Source: JBCDCY01 sp039180875 (GTDB taxonomy: Bacteria; Pseudomonadota; Alphaproteobacteria; Rhodobacterales; Rhodobacteraceae). From it: a stretch of DNA of 64,000 nt. Positions 34,778-43,971 of the stretch are shown in pieces (position 1 is the stretch's first letter; every line of letters begins with the position of its first letter). The position numbers were made by a program, and so were the translations under genes. The notes below the pieces were generated by a model that saw nothing but the letters and a program-made list of their open reading frames with translations, did no database searches and was not told the DNA's origin. The stretch is taken from contig JBCDCY010000002.1 in the NCBI GenBank assembly GCA_039180875.1, positions 379,512-443,511 on the forward strand. The letters are read 5' to 3'.

Positions 34778-35995
34778 TCAGCCGGACGTCGCGACGATGC
34801 CCGCGTCGAACAGGCTGGCGATCTCGTTAGCCGGCAGCCCTGCGACGTCGGCAAGGATCTCTTCGGTATGCGCGCCGAGAGCCGGGGCGGGGGCCGGCAT
34901 CTGGCGCGCTTCGGCCGAGAAGCTCACGGGGCTGCCGGGCATCAGGTAGCGGCCGATGCCGGGCTGCTCGACCTCGGCGAACATCGGGTTGTCGGTGGAG
35001 AGGTCGGGATCCTCCGCCAGGGCCCGGTCGAAGCTGCGGAACTCGGACCAGGTGAGGCCGGCCTTGTCGAAGGCGGCAGCGAAGTCGCCGACGGTGCGGG
35101 CCGCGAACCAGGGGGCGAGGAGGGCGGTGATCTCCACCCGATGCTGCCAGCGCGCGCCTTCCTGGGAGAGATCGGCGCCCAGCCGCTGGCCGAGGGCGGC
35201 CATCTCCTCCGCCATCTCGGTTGCCGCGAGCAGCCCGCGCCACTGCCGCTCCGTCAAGCCGATGACCATCACGCGCCGACCGTCGGCGCAGAGGAAATCC
35301 TGGCCGTAGGCGCCGTAGAGCGCATTGCCGCCCTTGCCGCGCGCCACCCCGTTCACGCTCACCTCGCCGATGATGCCGAGATGGCCGAGCATGGCGGCGG
35401 CCACGTCCTTCAGCGTCAGCTCGACCGACTGGCCCCGGCCGGTTCGCAGGCGGTGCCGCTCCGCCGCCAAAAGGCCGCTCACCGCCATGTTGCCGGCGAT
35501 GCAGTCCCAGGCCGGCAGGACGTGGGCGACGGGCTCGCTGCTCCCCTCGGGCCCGGTGGCGTCGGGAAAGCCCACCGCAGGGTTCACCGTGTAGTCCACC
35601 GCCGGCCGGCCGAGGCGGTCGCCGAGCAGGGTCACCATGACCAGGTCCGCGCGCCGGGCGCTGAGGGTCGGGTAATCCATCCAGCCCCGCACCCGGAGGT
35701 TGGTGAGGAAGAGCCCAGCATCGGGGCCGGGCGCGCAGATGATCTCGCTGATGATCTCCCGCCCGCGCTCGGACTTCATGTCGATGGCGATGGAGCGCTT
35801 ACCCTTGTTGAGCCCGGCCCAGAACAGGCTTTGCCCGTCCTTCGTCACCGGCCAGCGATGGTGGTCGAGGCCGCCTTGCAGTCGGTCGAAGCGAATAACG
35901 TCGGCGCCCATCTGGGCGAGTGTCATGCCGGCGAGCGGGATGGCGACGAAGGCCGAGCCCTCGACCACCCGCATGCCGGCAAGCACGCCCGCCAT
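34778..35995 (-). CDS. Family III CoA-transferase (CaiB/BaiF type)
   Basis: The 405-residue family III CoA-transferase starts MAGVLAGMRVVEGSAF and shows LAQMGADVIRFDRLQGG, NKGKRSIAIDMKSERG, and the catalytic Asp region near WDCIAGNMAVSGLLA. These enzymes move CoA between acids via a mixed anhydride. Its ATG is 2 nt after the stop of a hydratase that resembles mesaconyl-C4-CoA hydratase, and the length suits mesaconyl-CoA C1-C4 transferase (Mct); that assignment is inference from context. Confidence 0.85.
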   Translation of the reverse strand: MAGVLAGMRVVEGSAFVAIPLAGMTLAQMGADVIRFDRLQGGLDHHRWPVTKDGQSLFWAGLNKGKRSIAIDMKSERGREIISEIICAPGPDAGLFLTNLRVRGWMDYPTLSARRADLVMVTLLGDRLGRPAVDYTVNPAVGFPDATGPEGSSEPVAHVLPAWDCIAGNMAVSGLLAAERHRLRTGRGQSVELTLKDVAAAMLGHLGIIGEVSVNGVARGKGGNALYGAYGQDFLCADGRRVMVIGLTERQWRGLLAATEMAEEMAALGQRLGADLSQEGARWQHRVEITALLAPWFAARTVGDFAAAFDKAGLTWSEFRSFDRALAEDPDLSTDNPMFAEVEQPGIGRYLMPGSPVSFSAEARQMPAPAPALGAHTEEILADVAGLPANEIASLFDAGIVATSG

Positions 35996-35997
35996 CC

Positions 35998-36864
35998 TCA
36001 GGCCCACACGATCCGGGCCTGCAGGCCCTGGTGTCCGTCGGTCGAGGCGGTGCAGAGCGCGAGCCCGTCATCGTCCGCTGCCAGCCCCACCAGGTGCAGG
36101 GTCCGGTCGTGAAACATCGGATGCACGCCGCGAAAGCGGAACTGGGCCGGTTGGCGGCCCGCGTGGCGCATCCCGGCCTCCATCAGCAGCATGGCCTGCA
36201 TCGGGCCGTGCACCACCAGGCCCGGGTACTTCTCAACCCGTTCCGCGTAGTCGAGGTCGTAGTGGATGCGATGGCCGTTGTAGGTGGCGGCGGAGAAGCG
36301 GAAGAGCCGGACGATCTCCATCGACAGCGGCTCGTCGAACAGCGTCGCCTCCGGCACCGGGATGGGCTTCGGCGGGCTGAAGCTTTTCGGCAAGGGCAGA
36401 TAGACCAGGTCCTGGCTCTCCTCGACGCTACCACCGGCCGCGCCGGTGATGCGGTGATGGACCTTGACGAAGACCATGGGCCCGGCCCCGCCCTGCTTCT
36501 CCTCGATGGCCTGGATCTCGGAGCGGCGGCTGAGCGCCTCGCCCACGTGCAGATCGCCGTCAAAGCTGATCTCACCACCAGCCCACATCCGGCGGCCAAG
36601 GTCGATCGGCGGCAGGAAGCGGCCGAGGCGCGGATGGCCGTCGGCCCCGAGGTCGGAAAGGCCGGTGCTCTCCGGAAAGGCCGTCCAGTGGCTGAGCGGG
36701 GGCAGGGGGCTGCCTTCGCTGGCGGACAGGTCGCGATAGATGCCGTGGTCGAGGGCGCCGGCGAGCATTTGCAGAACGGCGCCGGGCACAGCACCCGTCC
36801 GCTCCTCCACCTTGCCGATCCAGTCGCGGGGATCTTTGCCGACCGCGGTGGTTTCTTGGGGCAT
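35998..36864 (-). CDS. MaoC/FAS1-like hydratase, mesaconyl-C4-CoA hydratase-like
   Basis: This 288-residue double hot-dog hydratase has an N-terminal FAS1-like dehydratase half (RDWIGKVEERTG, RMWAGGEISFDGDLHVGE) and a C-terminal half with RFSAATYNGHRIHYDLDYA and YPGLVVHGPMQAMLL, the HTD2/Meh-type signature in which the Tyr-Asn-His region is catalytic. It probably hydrates a methylfumaryl/mesaconyl-CoA-type substrate. The following CoA-transferase gene starts 2 nt later, and an MFS gene is upstream on the same strand. Confidence 0.82.
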   Translation of the reverse strand: MPQETTAVGKDPRDWIGKVEERTGAVPGAVLQMLAGALDHGIYRDLSASEGSPLPPLSHWTAFPESTGLSDLGADGHPRLGRFLPPIDLGRRMWAGGEISFDGDLHVGEALSRRSEIQAIEEKQGGAGPMVFVKVHHRITGAAGGSVEESQDLVYLPLPKSFSPPKPIPVPEATLFDEPLSMEIVRLFRFSAATYNGHRIHYDLDYAERVEKYPGLVVHGPMQAMLLMEAGMRHAGRQPAQFRFRGVHPMFHDRTLHLVGLAADDDGLALCTASTDGHQGLQARIVWA

Positions 36865-36934
36865 GCGCCCGTCCTCCCTCCATCTGCATTAGCAGAGCGG
36901 GGGCGGCGCGTATCTCAAAAACGGTGCAGGGTGG

Positions 36935-38173
36935 TCAGGTCGGGCTCCCGGGGGCGGCGGCCCGGCCGCGACGGGCTGCGGCGCTTACCTGCAGGGCGAT
37001 GATGATCAGCATCAGCACGAAGCCCCCGGCATAGGGCGCGATCGCGGCCTGGGTGTAGAGCCAGGTGCCGAGGATCGGGCCGAAGACATAGCCGCCCGCC
37101 ATCGCCGCACCGATCATGCCACCGGTCGCCCCCTGTTCCTCCGGCGAGACGGAGAGGGAGGCGCGGCCTTGCAGGCCCGGGATCAATGTCCCGAAGCCGA
37201 GGCCGAAGATGGCGTGGGCGAGCAGAATGCCGGTCTCGCTCGGCCAGGCGATCAGCAGGATGGAGCCGAGGCTGCCAATGCAGGCGCCGCCCAGGATCAG
37301 GCCGCCCGGGCTGAGCTTCAGCGAGGCCAGCGTCGCCTGGGTGACGAACATCACCAGGGCCAGCAAGGCCATCGCCTGGCCGACGCGTCGGGCCGTGGCG
37401 GCGGCATCGAGGGCGTCGATGTCCTGGATGTAGAAGGCGATGGTCTGCTGCACGCTGGAGACCACGACGAAGGCCAGAAGCGTCGAGATCAGCGTGAGCC
37501 GCAGGCGCCGGTCGGCCGGCGACAGGCTTGGGCGATCGCCGGTGGCCGGGCGCATGGTCTCGGGCAAGCCGAGCGCCGCGGCCACGGCTGCCAAGAGCGC
37601 CAGGGCGGCGATCAGGTAAAGTGGCGCCAGCAGGTCAAAGCCCGACATCGCCCAGGCCAGCGTCGGGCCGAGGATGGCGCCGAGGCCGAAGGCTGCGCCG
37701 ATCAGCGCCATGCCGGCCGTGCGCTTCTCCGCTGTCGTGGTATCGGCGATCCAGCCCGCCGCCGCAGGTTGCGCCCCCATGACGGCGAAGCCGTAGACGA
37801 TGCGGGCGGCGGCGAGCGCCAGGAACGCGCCGACGCCGATGATCCAGCCGGCCCGCCCGGCCTCCAGCACCAGGGTAAAGACGGTGGTAGTGATCGCCAG
37901 GCCGAGCATTGCGGCGAGGAAGACCGGCCGCCGGCCCCAGCGGTCGCAGCGCTGGCCCCACCAGGGCGCGGCGATCACTGCGGTGACGGCGGCGAGCGAG
38001 ATGATCGCGCCCACCATCACCTCCGTCAGCCCGAACTCCCGCGCGATCGGGCCGAGGAGTGCGAAGAGCACGGTCTGGCCCATCGGTATCAGCCCCATGC
38101 CGGCCAGCAGCACGATCCGCGCGCCGATCATCCGGCCCCGGCCGAGCGGCATATCGCCCGTCGCGTTTGCCAT
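36935..38173 (-). CDS. MFS transporter
   Basis: A 412-residue, 12-helix major facilitator. Motif A is WGQRCDRWGRRPVFLAA between helices 2 and 3; motif C-like glycines occur in FGLGAILGPTLAW, as in drug:H+ antiporters; the second half repeats with EEQGATGGMIGAAM. The substrate is not readable. ATG 38173 has GGGAGGAG at good spacing. It lies just upstream of the hydratase and CoA-transferase genes on the same strand, so a dicarboxylate-type substrate is one possibility. Confidence 0.87.
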   Translation of the reverse strand: MANATGDMPLGRGRMIGARIVLLAGMGLIPMGQTVLFALLGPIAREFGLTEVMVGAIISLAAVTAVIAAPWWGQRCDRWGRRPVFLAAMLGLAITTTVFTLVLEAGRAGWIIGVGAFLALAAARIVYGFAVMGAQPAAAGWIADTTTAEKRTAGMALIGAAFGLGAILGPTLAWAMSGFDLLAPLYLIAALALLAAVAAALGLPETMRPATGDRPSLSPADRRLRLTLISTLLAFVVVSSVQQTIAFYIQDIDALDAAATARRVGQAMALLALVMFVTQATLASLKLSPGGLILGGACIGSLGSILLIAWPSETGILLAHAIFGLGFGTLIPGLQGRASLSVSPEEQGATGGMIGAAMAGGYVFGPILGTWLYTQAAIAPYAGGFVLMLIIIALQVSAAARRGRAAAPGSPT

Positions 38174-38270
38174 TGCCTGCTCCTCCCACCCTCGGATCGC
38201 CGCTGTCATAGCCGACATTTTCACTCAAGATTAGCGCAGCGATCCGTCGCGACAAAGCCGGCGGCGCGTC

Positions 38271-39014
38271 TCAAGGCGCAGGCGGCAGCTCGAAATCCGG
38301 CAACTGATCGAAGGCCGCCCGCAGCGCCTCCCCCCAGCGTTTCGAGATGGTGTCGTAGTAGGGATCGTCGAGCTCGATCCGTCCGGAGGGGCCGGGGCCG
38401 AAGGTCTCCGTCTCGTAGACCTGATAGTCGATCGGCGGGCCGACGGAGAGGTTGGCCTTGATGGTGGAATCGAAGCTCACCAGCAGCAGCTTCACCGCCG
38501 CGGCATAGGACATCTCGGTGTCGAAGGCGCGCACCAGGATCGGCTTGCCGTACTTCGCCTCGCCGATCTGGAAGAACGGATTGTCGCCCGAGGCCTCGAT
38601 GAAATTTCCCTCCGGATAGATCAGGAACAACCGCGGCGGCCCGCCCTTGATCTGACCGCCGAGGATCAGGGTGCCGGCAAAGCTCGACTCGGCCGTCGCA
38701 CCGTTCTGGGTCGAGGCCTCGATCACGTCGCGCAGGGTGCGCCCGACCTCCTGCGCGGTCTGAAACATCGACGGCGCCGTCAGGATCCAGGGATTGCGAT
38801 CCTCCTGCAGCTTGGTGCGCTCTTCGATCATGCTGACCACGGCCTGGGTGGTGGCCAGGTTGCCGGCGGTCATCAGGGCGATGAAGCGCTCCCCCGGCAC
38901 GCACCAGGTGTGCATTTTCTTGACGGTGGAGATGTTGTCGACGCCGGCGTTCGTCCTGGTGTCGGACATGAACACCAGGCCCTGGCGAAGTTGCAGGCCA
39001 ATGCAATACGTCAT
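38271..39014 (-). CDS. Anbu: proteasome-type protease (HslV-like)
   Basis: The 247-residue Ntn-hydrolase is the bacterial proteasome homologue Anbu. Met-Thr at the start (MTYCIGLQLRQGLVFMSDTR) would expose Thr2 as nucleophile after Met removal; Asp and Lys candidates follow in SDTRTNAG and VKKMHTW. SSFAGTLILGGQIKG and GKPILVRAFDTEMSYAAA are typical. It is the last gene of a leftward four-gene set with ATP-grasp, alpha-E and transglutaminase genes, the known Anbu operon. Natural substrates are unknown. Confidence 0.9.
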   Translation of the reverse strand: MTYCIGLQLRQGLVFMSDTRTNAGVDNISTVKKMHTWCVPGERFIALMTAGNLATTQAVVSMIEERTKLQEDRNPWILTAPSMFQTAQEVGRTLRDVIEASTQNGATAESSFAGTLILGGQIKGGPPRLFLIYPEGNFIEASGDNPFFQIGEAKYGKPILVRAFDTEMSYAAAVKLLLVSFDSTIKANLSVGPPIDYQVYETETFGPGPSGRIELDDPYYDTISKRWGEALRAAFDQLPDFELPPAP

Positions 39015-39059
39015 CGCGCGATCGGGCTTTCCCTGGGGCTGCGGCGCCGGCAGCGTCCC

Positions 39060-39860
39060 TTATTGTTGCTGCACCCGCAAGGTCACGTGCAGATCCTCCG
39101 CCCCCATGCCGAAGCGCAGGCCGTGCACCGGAGCGGCGCCGCGGTAGTCGAGGCCGGTCGCCACCCGGACGTAGCGCGCATCCGGCGAGATGGCGTTGGA
39201 GACGTCGAAGCCCACCCAGCCGAGGCTCGGCACATGGGCCTCGGCCCAGGCGTGGCTCGCGTCCTGCTCGACCCGGTCCTGCAGCATCAGATAGCCGCTG
39301 ACATAGCGCGCCGGATAGCCGAGGAGGCGCGCGGCGGCGAGGAAGACGTGGGCGTGGTCCTGGCAGACGCCGTGGCCCGCCTCCAGCACCGCCTCGCTCG
39401 AGAGGTCGGTGTCGGTCTGCTCGGTGGAGTAGGGGGCGGCCTCGAGGATCCGCGCGGAGAGGCCGTGCAGCCGATCGAGATGGTTCTTGATCTCGGCAAG
39501 CCCCTTGATCAGCGCCCGGACATGGGGCCCGGCGCGAGTCCGGTCGGTCGCCTGCTCGAAAAGCCAGAGCGGCACGAAACCGGCGTGCCGACCGATGACG
39601 CCATGGCGATCCTCGGTCTCGACCTCACCGGTGCACTCGACGGTGATCTCCGTCCGGCCCTCCTCGAACTCCACCAGATCGACGGCGTTGGCGTGCTCGT
39701 CCTCGAACCGCACATGGGCCTGGCCGCCTTCGATATCGATCCGCCAGTCCAGCACCTCCTGCCCGTGGCGCGATTTCGGCCGCAGGCGGAGCTGTTGCAG
39801 GCCGGCCTGGACCGGCTCCTCGAAGGCGTAGCGGGTGGCATGGGCGATCCTCAGGCGCAT
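39060..39860 (-). CDS. Transglutaminase-like cysteine protease family protein
   Basis: This 266-residue protein has a bacterial transglutaminase N-terminal beta domain (residues 1-85) and a papain-like core with the triad Cys166 (GHGVCQDHAH), His203 (ASHAWAEAH) and Asp219 (WVGFDVSN). No signal peptide is seen, so it is cytoplasmic. Members of this operon type are thought to make or cut isopeptide/peptide bonds together with the ATP-grasp partner. 45 bp separate it from Anbu, and its start is 3 bp after the alpha-E stop. Confidence 0.9.
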   Translation of the reverse strand: MRLRIAHATRYAFEEPVQAGLQQLRLRPKSRHGQEVLDWRIDIEGGQAHVRFEDEHANAVDLVEFEEGRTEITVECTGEVETEDRHGVIGRHAGFVPLWLFEQATDRTRAGPHVRALIKGLAEIKNHLDRLHGLSARILEAAPYSTEQTDTDLSSEAVLEAGHGVCQDHAHVFLAAARLLGYPARYVSGYLMLQDRVEQDASHAWAEAHVPSLGWVGFDVSNAISPDARYVRVATGLDYRGAAPVHGLRFGMGAEDLHVTLRVQQQ

Positions 39861-39863
39861 AGC

Positions 39864-40805
39864 TCAGGCGATGAACCGATAGTCACGTTCGATCTGCTGG
39901 CCGAGGGCCGCATTCTCCCGCAGGAAGTCGCTGATGAACTCGTGCAGGCCCAGGTCGAAGATCTCCTCGATCTCGCGGTCGGCGAAGTGGCGCATCGTGC
40001 TCTCCGCCAGGTCGTGGCACGGGAGGCGGGCGGCGTACTGCCGTTCCAGATAGCCGAGATTGTCGACGATCTTGGAATAGCAGAACGCGAGGGAGCGCGG
40101 CACCCTCCGATCAAGGATCAGGAAATGCGCGATGCCGCGGGGATTGGTCTCCCCCTCATGGATGGTCTGGTAGGCCCGGACGGAGGAGGTGGCGCGCAGG
40201 ATCGTCTCCCACTGCACGTTGTCGGTCATCCGGCCCACGTGGCTGACCGAGGGCAAGAGGATGTAGTACTTCACGTGCAGGATGCGGGCGGTGTTGTCGG
40301 CCCGCTCGAAGAAGGTGCCGATGCGGGCGAAGTCGTAGGTGTCGTTGCGCAGCATGGTGCCGTGCAATGCCCCCCGGACGAAGGCGGTGCGCTGGCGGAT
40401 GGTCTGCAGCACCTCGGGCAGCTCACGGTCGCGGATCGGCCGGGCCAGCCGCTCCTTCAAGACCATGTAGCATTCGTTCACCGCCTCCCAGACCTCGCGG
40501 GTGAGCGCGGTGCGCACCATGCGGGCGTTGTTGCGCGCCGCCTCTACCGCGGCGAGGACGGAGCCCGGGTTGGTCTTCTCCCGCAGGAGGAAGTCGATGA
40601 CCTTGCCACCGTCGAAGCTGTCGTGGCGCTGGCGAAAGGGTTCCTCGAGCCCGGTGGAGATCAGGATCGAGGTCCATTCGCTCTCCGCCGCGCTCGAGCG
40701 GGTGAGCGCAATGCGCAGCCCCGCGTCGATCATCCGGGCGGTGTTTTCGCTGCGCTCCAGATAGCGGAACATCCAGAAGAGCCCGCCGGCGGTCTTGCCG
40801 AGCAT
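39864..40805 (-). CDS. Alpha-E domain-containing protein
   Basis: This 313-residue all-helical protein has the alpha-E start LFWMFRYLERSENTARMIDA and further ERADNTARILHVKYY and RDRELPEVL segments. Alpha-E proteins accompany circularly permuted ATP-grasp and transglutaminase proteins; their activity is unknown. ATG 40805 lies 4 nt after the ATP-grasp stop; a longer frame upstream overlaps that gene and is not homologous. Confidence 0.9.
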   Translation of the reverse strand: MLGKTAGGLFWMFRYLERSENTARMIDAGLRIALTRSSAAESEWTSILISTGLEEPFRQRHDSFDGGKVIDFLLREKTNPGSVLAAVEAARNNARMVRTALTREVWEAVNECYMVLKERLARPIRDRELPEVLQTIRQRTAFVRGALHGTMLRNDTYDFARIGTFFERADNTARILHVKYYILLPSVSHVGRMTDNVQWETILRATSSVRAYQTIHEGETNPRGIAHFLILDRRVPRSLAFCYSKIVDNLGYLERQYAARLPCHDLAESTMRHFADREIEEIFDLGLHEFISDFLRENAALGQQIERDYRFIA

Positions 40806-40809
40806 GGCG

Positions 40810-42237
40810 CTATTCCTCCAGCACCCAGGTGTCCTTGGTGCCGCCACCCTGGCTCGAGTTGACGACGAGCGAGCCCTTCTTCAGCGCCACCCGGGTGAGG
40901 CCGCCGGGGGTGATGTCGATGCGGTCGGGCCCCACCAGGACGAAGGGCCGGAGGTCGACATGGCGTGGCGCGAGCCCGGCCTTGGTCAGGATCGGCACGG
41001 TAGAGAGCGCCAGCGTCGGCTGGGCGATATAGTTGCCCGGCCGTGCCTCGAGCTTCTTGCGGAACTCGGCGATCTCCTTCTTGCTCGCGGCCGGCCCCAC
41101 CAACATGCCGTAGCCGCCGGAGCCGTGCACCTCCTTCACCACCAGCTCCGGCAGGTTGTCGAGGACGTAGGCCAGCGCTTCCCTTTCCGAACAGCGCCAG
41201 GTTGGCACGTTCTTCAGGATGGCCTTCTCGCCGGTGTAGAACTCCACGATCTCCGGGATGTAGGAGTAGATCGCCTTGTCGTCGGCGATCCCGGTGCCGG
41301 GGGCGTTGGCGATGGTGATGCCGCCGGCGCGGTAGATGTCGAGGATGCCGGGCACGCCGAGAACGGAGTTCGGGTTGAAGTTCAGCGGATCTAGAAAGTC
41401 GTCGTCGACCCGCCGGTAGAGCACGTCGATCGGCTGAAAGCCACGGGTCGTGCGCATCGCCACCCGGCCGTTCACCACCCGCAGGTCGTGGCCCTCCACC
41501 AACTCCGCGTTCATCTGGTCGGCGAGGAAGGCGTGCTCGTAGTAGGCGGAGTTGTGGATGCCCGGCGTCAGCACCGCGATGGTCGGGCTGCCGGCGGAGG
41601 CGGGCGGGGCGCAGGCGCCGAGGGAGCGGCGCAGCATCCTCGGATAATCGCTCACCCGCTGCACTTTGATCTGGGAGAAGAGCTCCGGGAACATGTGCAG
41701 CATCGTCTCCCGGTTCTCCAGCATGTAGGAAACGCCGGAGGGGGTGCGTGCGTTGTCCTCGAGCACGAAGAACTCGTTCTCCCCCGTCCGCACCAGATCG
41801 GTGCCCACCACATGGGTGTAGACGTCGCGGGGGGGCGAGACGCCGACCATCAGCGGCAGGAAGGCGGCGTTCCGGGCGATCATCTCGGCCGGGATGCGGC
41901 CGGAGCGGATGATTTCCTGGCGATGGTAGATGTCGTGCAGGAAGGCGTTGATCGCCTGGACCCGCTGGCGGATGCCGCGTTCGAGCCGGGTCCATTCCTT
42001 GGCCGACAGGATGCGGGGCAACAGATCGAAGGGGATCAGCCGCTCCGCCGCCTCCTCCCGCCCGTAGACGTTGAAGGTGATCCCCGTGAGGCGGAAGAGC
42101 GCTTCGGCCTCCGCCGATTTGAGCGACAGCCGGCTCGAGTCCTCCTCCGCCAGCCAGTCGGCGTAGGCGCGATAGGGCTCCCGCGCCTGGCCGCCCGGCT
42201 GCTGCATTTCGTCGAAGAAGCGGGCTGGGACGTCCAT
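40810..42237 (-). CDS. Circularly permuted type 2 ATP-grasp protein
   Basis: The 475-residue protein has an N-terminal domain (FRLTGITFNVYG, FDLLPRILSAKEW), the segment VLEDNARTPSGVSYMLENR with acidic metal ligands, and the C-terminal VVKEVHGSGGYGMLVGP nucleotide loop in permuted order. Such enzymes ligate a carboxylate to an amine using ATP and may make a peptide product with alpha-E and the transglutaminase. It is first in the Anbu operon; the 217 bp upstream to tRNA-Trp hold no gene I can support. Confidence 0.9.
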   Translation of the reverse strand: MDVPARFFDEMQQPGGQAREPYRAYADWLAEEDSSRLSLKSAEAEALFRLTGITFNVYGREEAAERLIPFDLLPRILSAKEWTRLERGIRQRVQAINAFLHDIYHRQEIIRSGRIPAEMIARNAAFLPLMVGVSPPRDVYTHVVGTDLVRTGENEFFVLEDNARTPSGVSYMLENRETMLHMFPELFSQIKVQRVSDYPRMLRRSLGACAPPASAGSPTIAVLTPGIHNSAYYEHAFLADQMNAELVEGHDLRVVNGRVAMRTTRGFQPIDVLYRRVDDDFLDPLNFNPNSVLGVPGILDIYRAGGITIANAPGTGIADDKAIYSYIPEIVEFYTGEKAILKNVPTWRCSEREALAYVLDNLPELVVKEVHGSGGYGMLVGPAASKKEIAEFRKKLEARPGNYIAQPTLALSTVPILTKAGLAPRHVDLRPFVLVGPDRIDITPGGLTRVALKKGSLVVNSSQGGGTKDTWVLEE

Positions 42238-42454
42238 GGTGCGACCTTAGCGCGGCCCGCGGGCGATACAAATCTTCCCTGGTGCGAAGCGGACCTCGTT
42301 GGGCGCAGGTGCTGAAGGGCGCGGCAGCTGCACGCTTCTTGAGCGGATCGCGCCCACCTCAGGCATTGCGCCGAATGGGACGCGCCGCTAAGTACGCGCG
42401 CAGGCGATCGGACTGGCGGCGGTAGCGTCGCCGTGCGGACGCCGCGGGCGACCT

Positions 42455-42530
42455 AGGGGTATAGCTCAGTTGGTAGAGCATCGGTCTCCAAAACCGAGGG
42501 TCGGGGGTTCGAGTCCCTCTGCCCCTGCCA
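42455..42530 (+). tRNA. tRNA-Trp(CCA)
   Basis: 76 nt including encoded CCA. Acceptor AGGGGTA/TGCCCCT with one T-G pair, D arm GCTC...GAGC, anticodon arm TCGGT-CTCCAAA-ACCGA (anticodon CCA), T arm GGGGG-TTCGAGT-CCCTC. It lies 29 nt upstream of secE, the common alphaproteobacterial order, and is probably co-transcribed and processed. Confidence 0.96.
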
Positions 42531-42559
42531 GGCCGCAACGCGAGGGGTAAGGAGCGAAG

Positions 42560-42757
42560 ATGGCCATCAGCAATCCGTTTCAGTTCATGCAGCAGGTGCG
42601 GGCCGAGGTCGCCAAGGTCGTCTGGCCGACCCGGCGCGAGACGTTGCTGACGACGGTCATGGTCGTGATCATGTCGGCGCTCGCGGCGGTGTTCTTCTTT
42701 CTGATCGACCAGATCATCGGCCTGGGGCTTGAGCTGATCCTGAGCATTAGCGCTTGA
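42560..42757 (+). CDS. secE: Preprotein translocase subunit SecE
   Basis: This 65-residue single-span protein has the family signature EVAKVVWPTRRETL followed by one membrane helix (VMVVIMSALAAVFFFLID). SecE clamps SecY in the export channel. The short form is normal for alphaproteobacteria. AAGGAG precedes the ATG. Confidence 0.96.
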   Translation: MAISNPFQFMQQVRAEVAKVVWPTRRETLLTTVMVVIMSALAAVFFFLIDQIIGLGLELILSISA

Positions 42758-42908
42758 ACCCCGATCGGTGAGTGAATAGACACCGCAGTCCTCGCTGACA
42801 TGGCGCATCGTGATTCGCCGTGCATAGGCATGTGTTTCCGACGGAGACGGCCCCTGCACGGCACATGAGCCTGTGATCAGCGATGCGGCCGGAAGGAAGT
42901 CCACGACC

Positions 42909-43442
42909 ATGACGAAGCGCTGGTATCCAGTCCACGTGCTCTCGAACTTCGAGAAAAAGGTGGCCGAGGCCATCCGCGACTCGGTGGAGAAAGAGGGTCT
43001 GGGCGAGGAGATCGAAGAGGTCCTGGTGCCGACCGAGGACGTGATCGAGCTCCGCCGCGGTAAGAAGGTCCAGACCGAGCGCCGCTTCATGCCGGGCTAC
43101 GTCCTGGTGAAGATGGAGATGACCGATCCCGCCTACCACCTGGTCAGCCAGACCAGCCGGGTGACCGGTTTTCTCGGCCCCAAAGGCAAGCCGACGCCGA
43201 TCCCGGACTCCGAGGTTGCGCGTCTGCTGAACAAGGTGGAGGAGGGAGCGGAACGTCCGCGCCCGCTCATCACCTTCCAGGTGGGCGAGCAGGTGAGGGT
43301 GACCGACGGGCCGTTCGAGAGCTTCACTGGGATGGTGGAGGAGGTGGACGAGGACAACGCCCGCCTCAAGGTCACCGTGTCGATCTTCGGGCGCGCGACG
43401 CCCGTCGAGTTGGAATACGCCCAGGTCCAGAAGGGGGCCTGA
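42909..43442 (+). CDS. nusG: Transcription termination/antitermination factor NusG
   Basis: The 177-residue protein has an NGN domain (RWYPVHVLSNFEKKVAE, then FMPGYVLVKMEM) and a C-terminal KOW domain (GEQVRVTDGPFESFTGMVEE). NusG binds the RNA polymerase clamp and couples to Rho or ribosomal S10. ATG 42909 is the family start; an open frame 12 codons longer is not homologous. The secE-nusG gap is 151 bp. Confidence 0.97.
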   Translation: MTKRWYPVHVLSNFEKKVAEAIRDSVEKEGLGEEIEEVLVPTEDVIELRRGKKVQTERRFMPGYVLVKMEMTDPAYHLVSQTSRVTGFLGPKGKPTPIPDSEVARLLNKVEEGAERPRPLITFQVGEQVRVTDGPFESFTGMVEEVDEDNARLKVTVSIFGRATPVELEYAQVQKGA

Positions 43443-43538
43443 GCGCTTGCGCGTGGGAGGCGGGCCTACGGGCCTCAGCCGCACCACTTAACCAAGGCCC
43501 TGCCCGCGGGTAGGGGGTGAAAGCAGGAGGACGCCGTC

Positions 43539-43967
43539 ATGGCCAAGAAAGTTGCCGGCACGCTGAAGCTGCAAGTGCCGGCCGGCAAGGCGAACCCCTC
43601 GCCCCCCGTCGGCCCGGCGCTGGGTCAGCGCGGCATCAACATCATGGAGTTCTGCAAGGCGTTCAACGCCCGCACGCAGGAGATGGAGGCGGGCGCGCCG
43701 TGCCCGACCATCATCACCTACTATACCGACAAGTCGTTCTCCATGGAGATCAAGACGCCGCCGGCGTCGTTCCTGTTGAAGAAGGCGGCGAAGCTGAAGT
43801 CGGGGGCTCAGACCCCGGGCAAGGCGACGGTGGCCACCATCAGCTCCAAGCAGGTGCGCGAGATCGCCGAGGCCAAGATGAAGGACCTCAACGCCAACGA
43901 CATCGACGCAGCGATGAAGATCATCGCGGGCTCGGCCGAGTCGATGGGTATCGAGGTGAAGGGGTAG
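43539..43967 (+). CDS. rplK: 50S ribosomal protein L11
   Basis: 142 residues with AGKANPSPPVGPALGQRGIN and FCKAFNARTQ, the L11 N-terminal domain that forms the GTPase centre, and the C-terminal RNA-binding helix (MKDLNANDIDAAMKIIAGSA). GCAGGAGGA precedes the ATG. First of the rplK-rplA pair. Confidence 0.97.
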   Translation: MAKKVAGTLKLQVPAGKANPSPPVGPALGQRGINIMEFCKAFNARTQEMEAGAPCPTIITYYTDKSFSMEIKTPPASFLLKKAAKLKSGAQTPGKATVATISSKQVREIAEAKMKDLNANDIDAAMKIIAGSAESMGIEVKG

Positions 43968-43971
43968 GACC

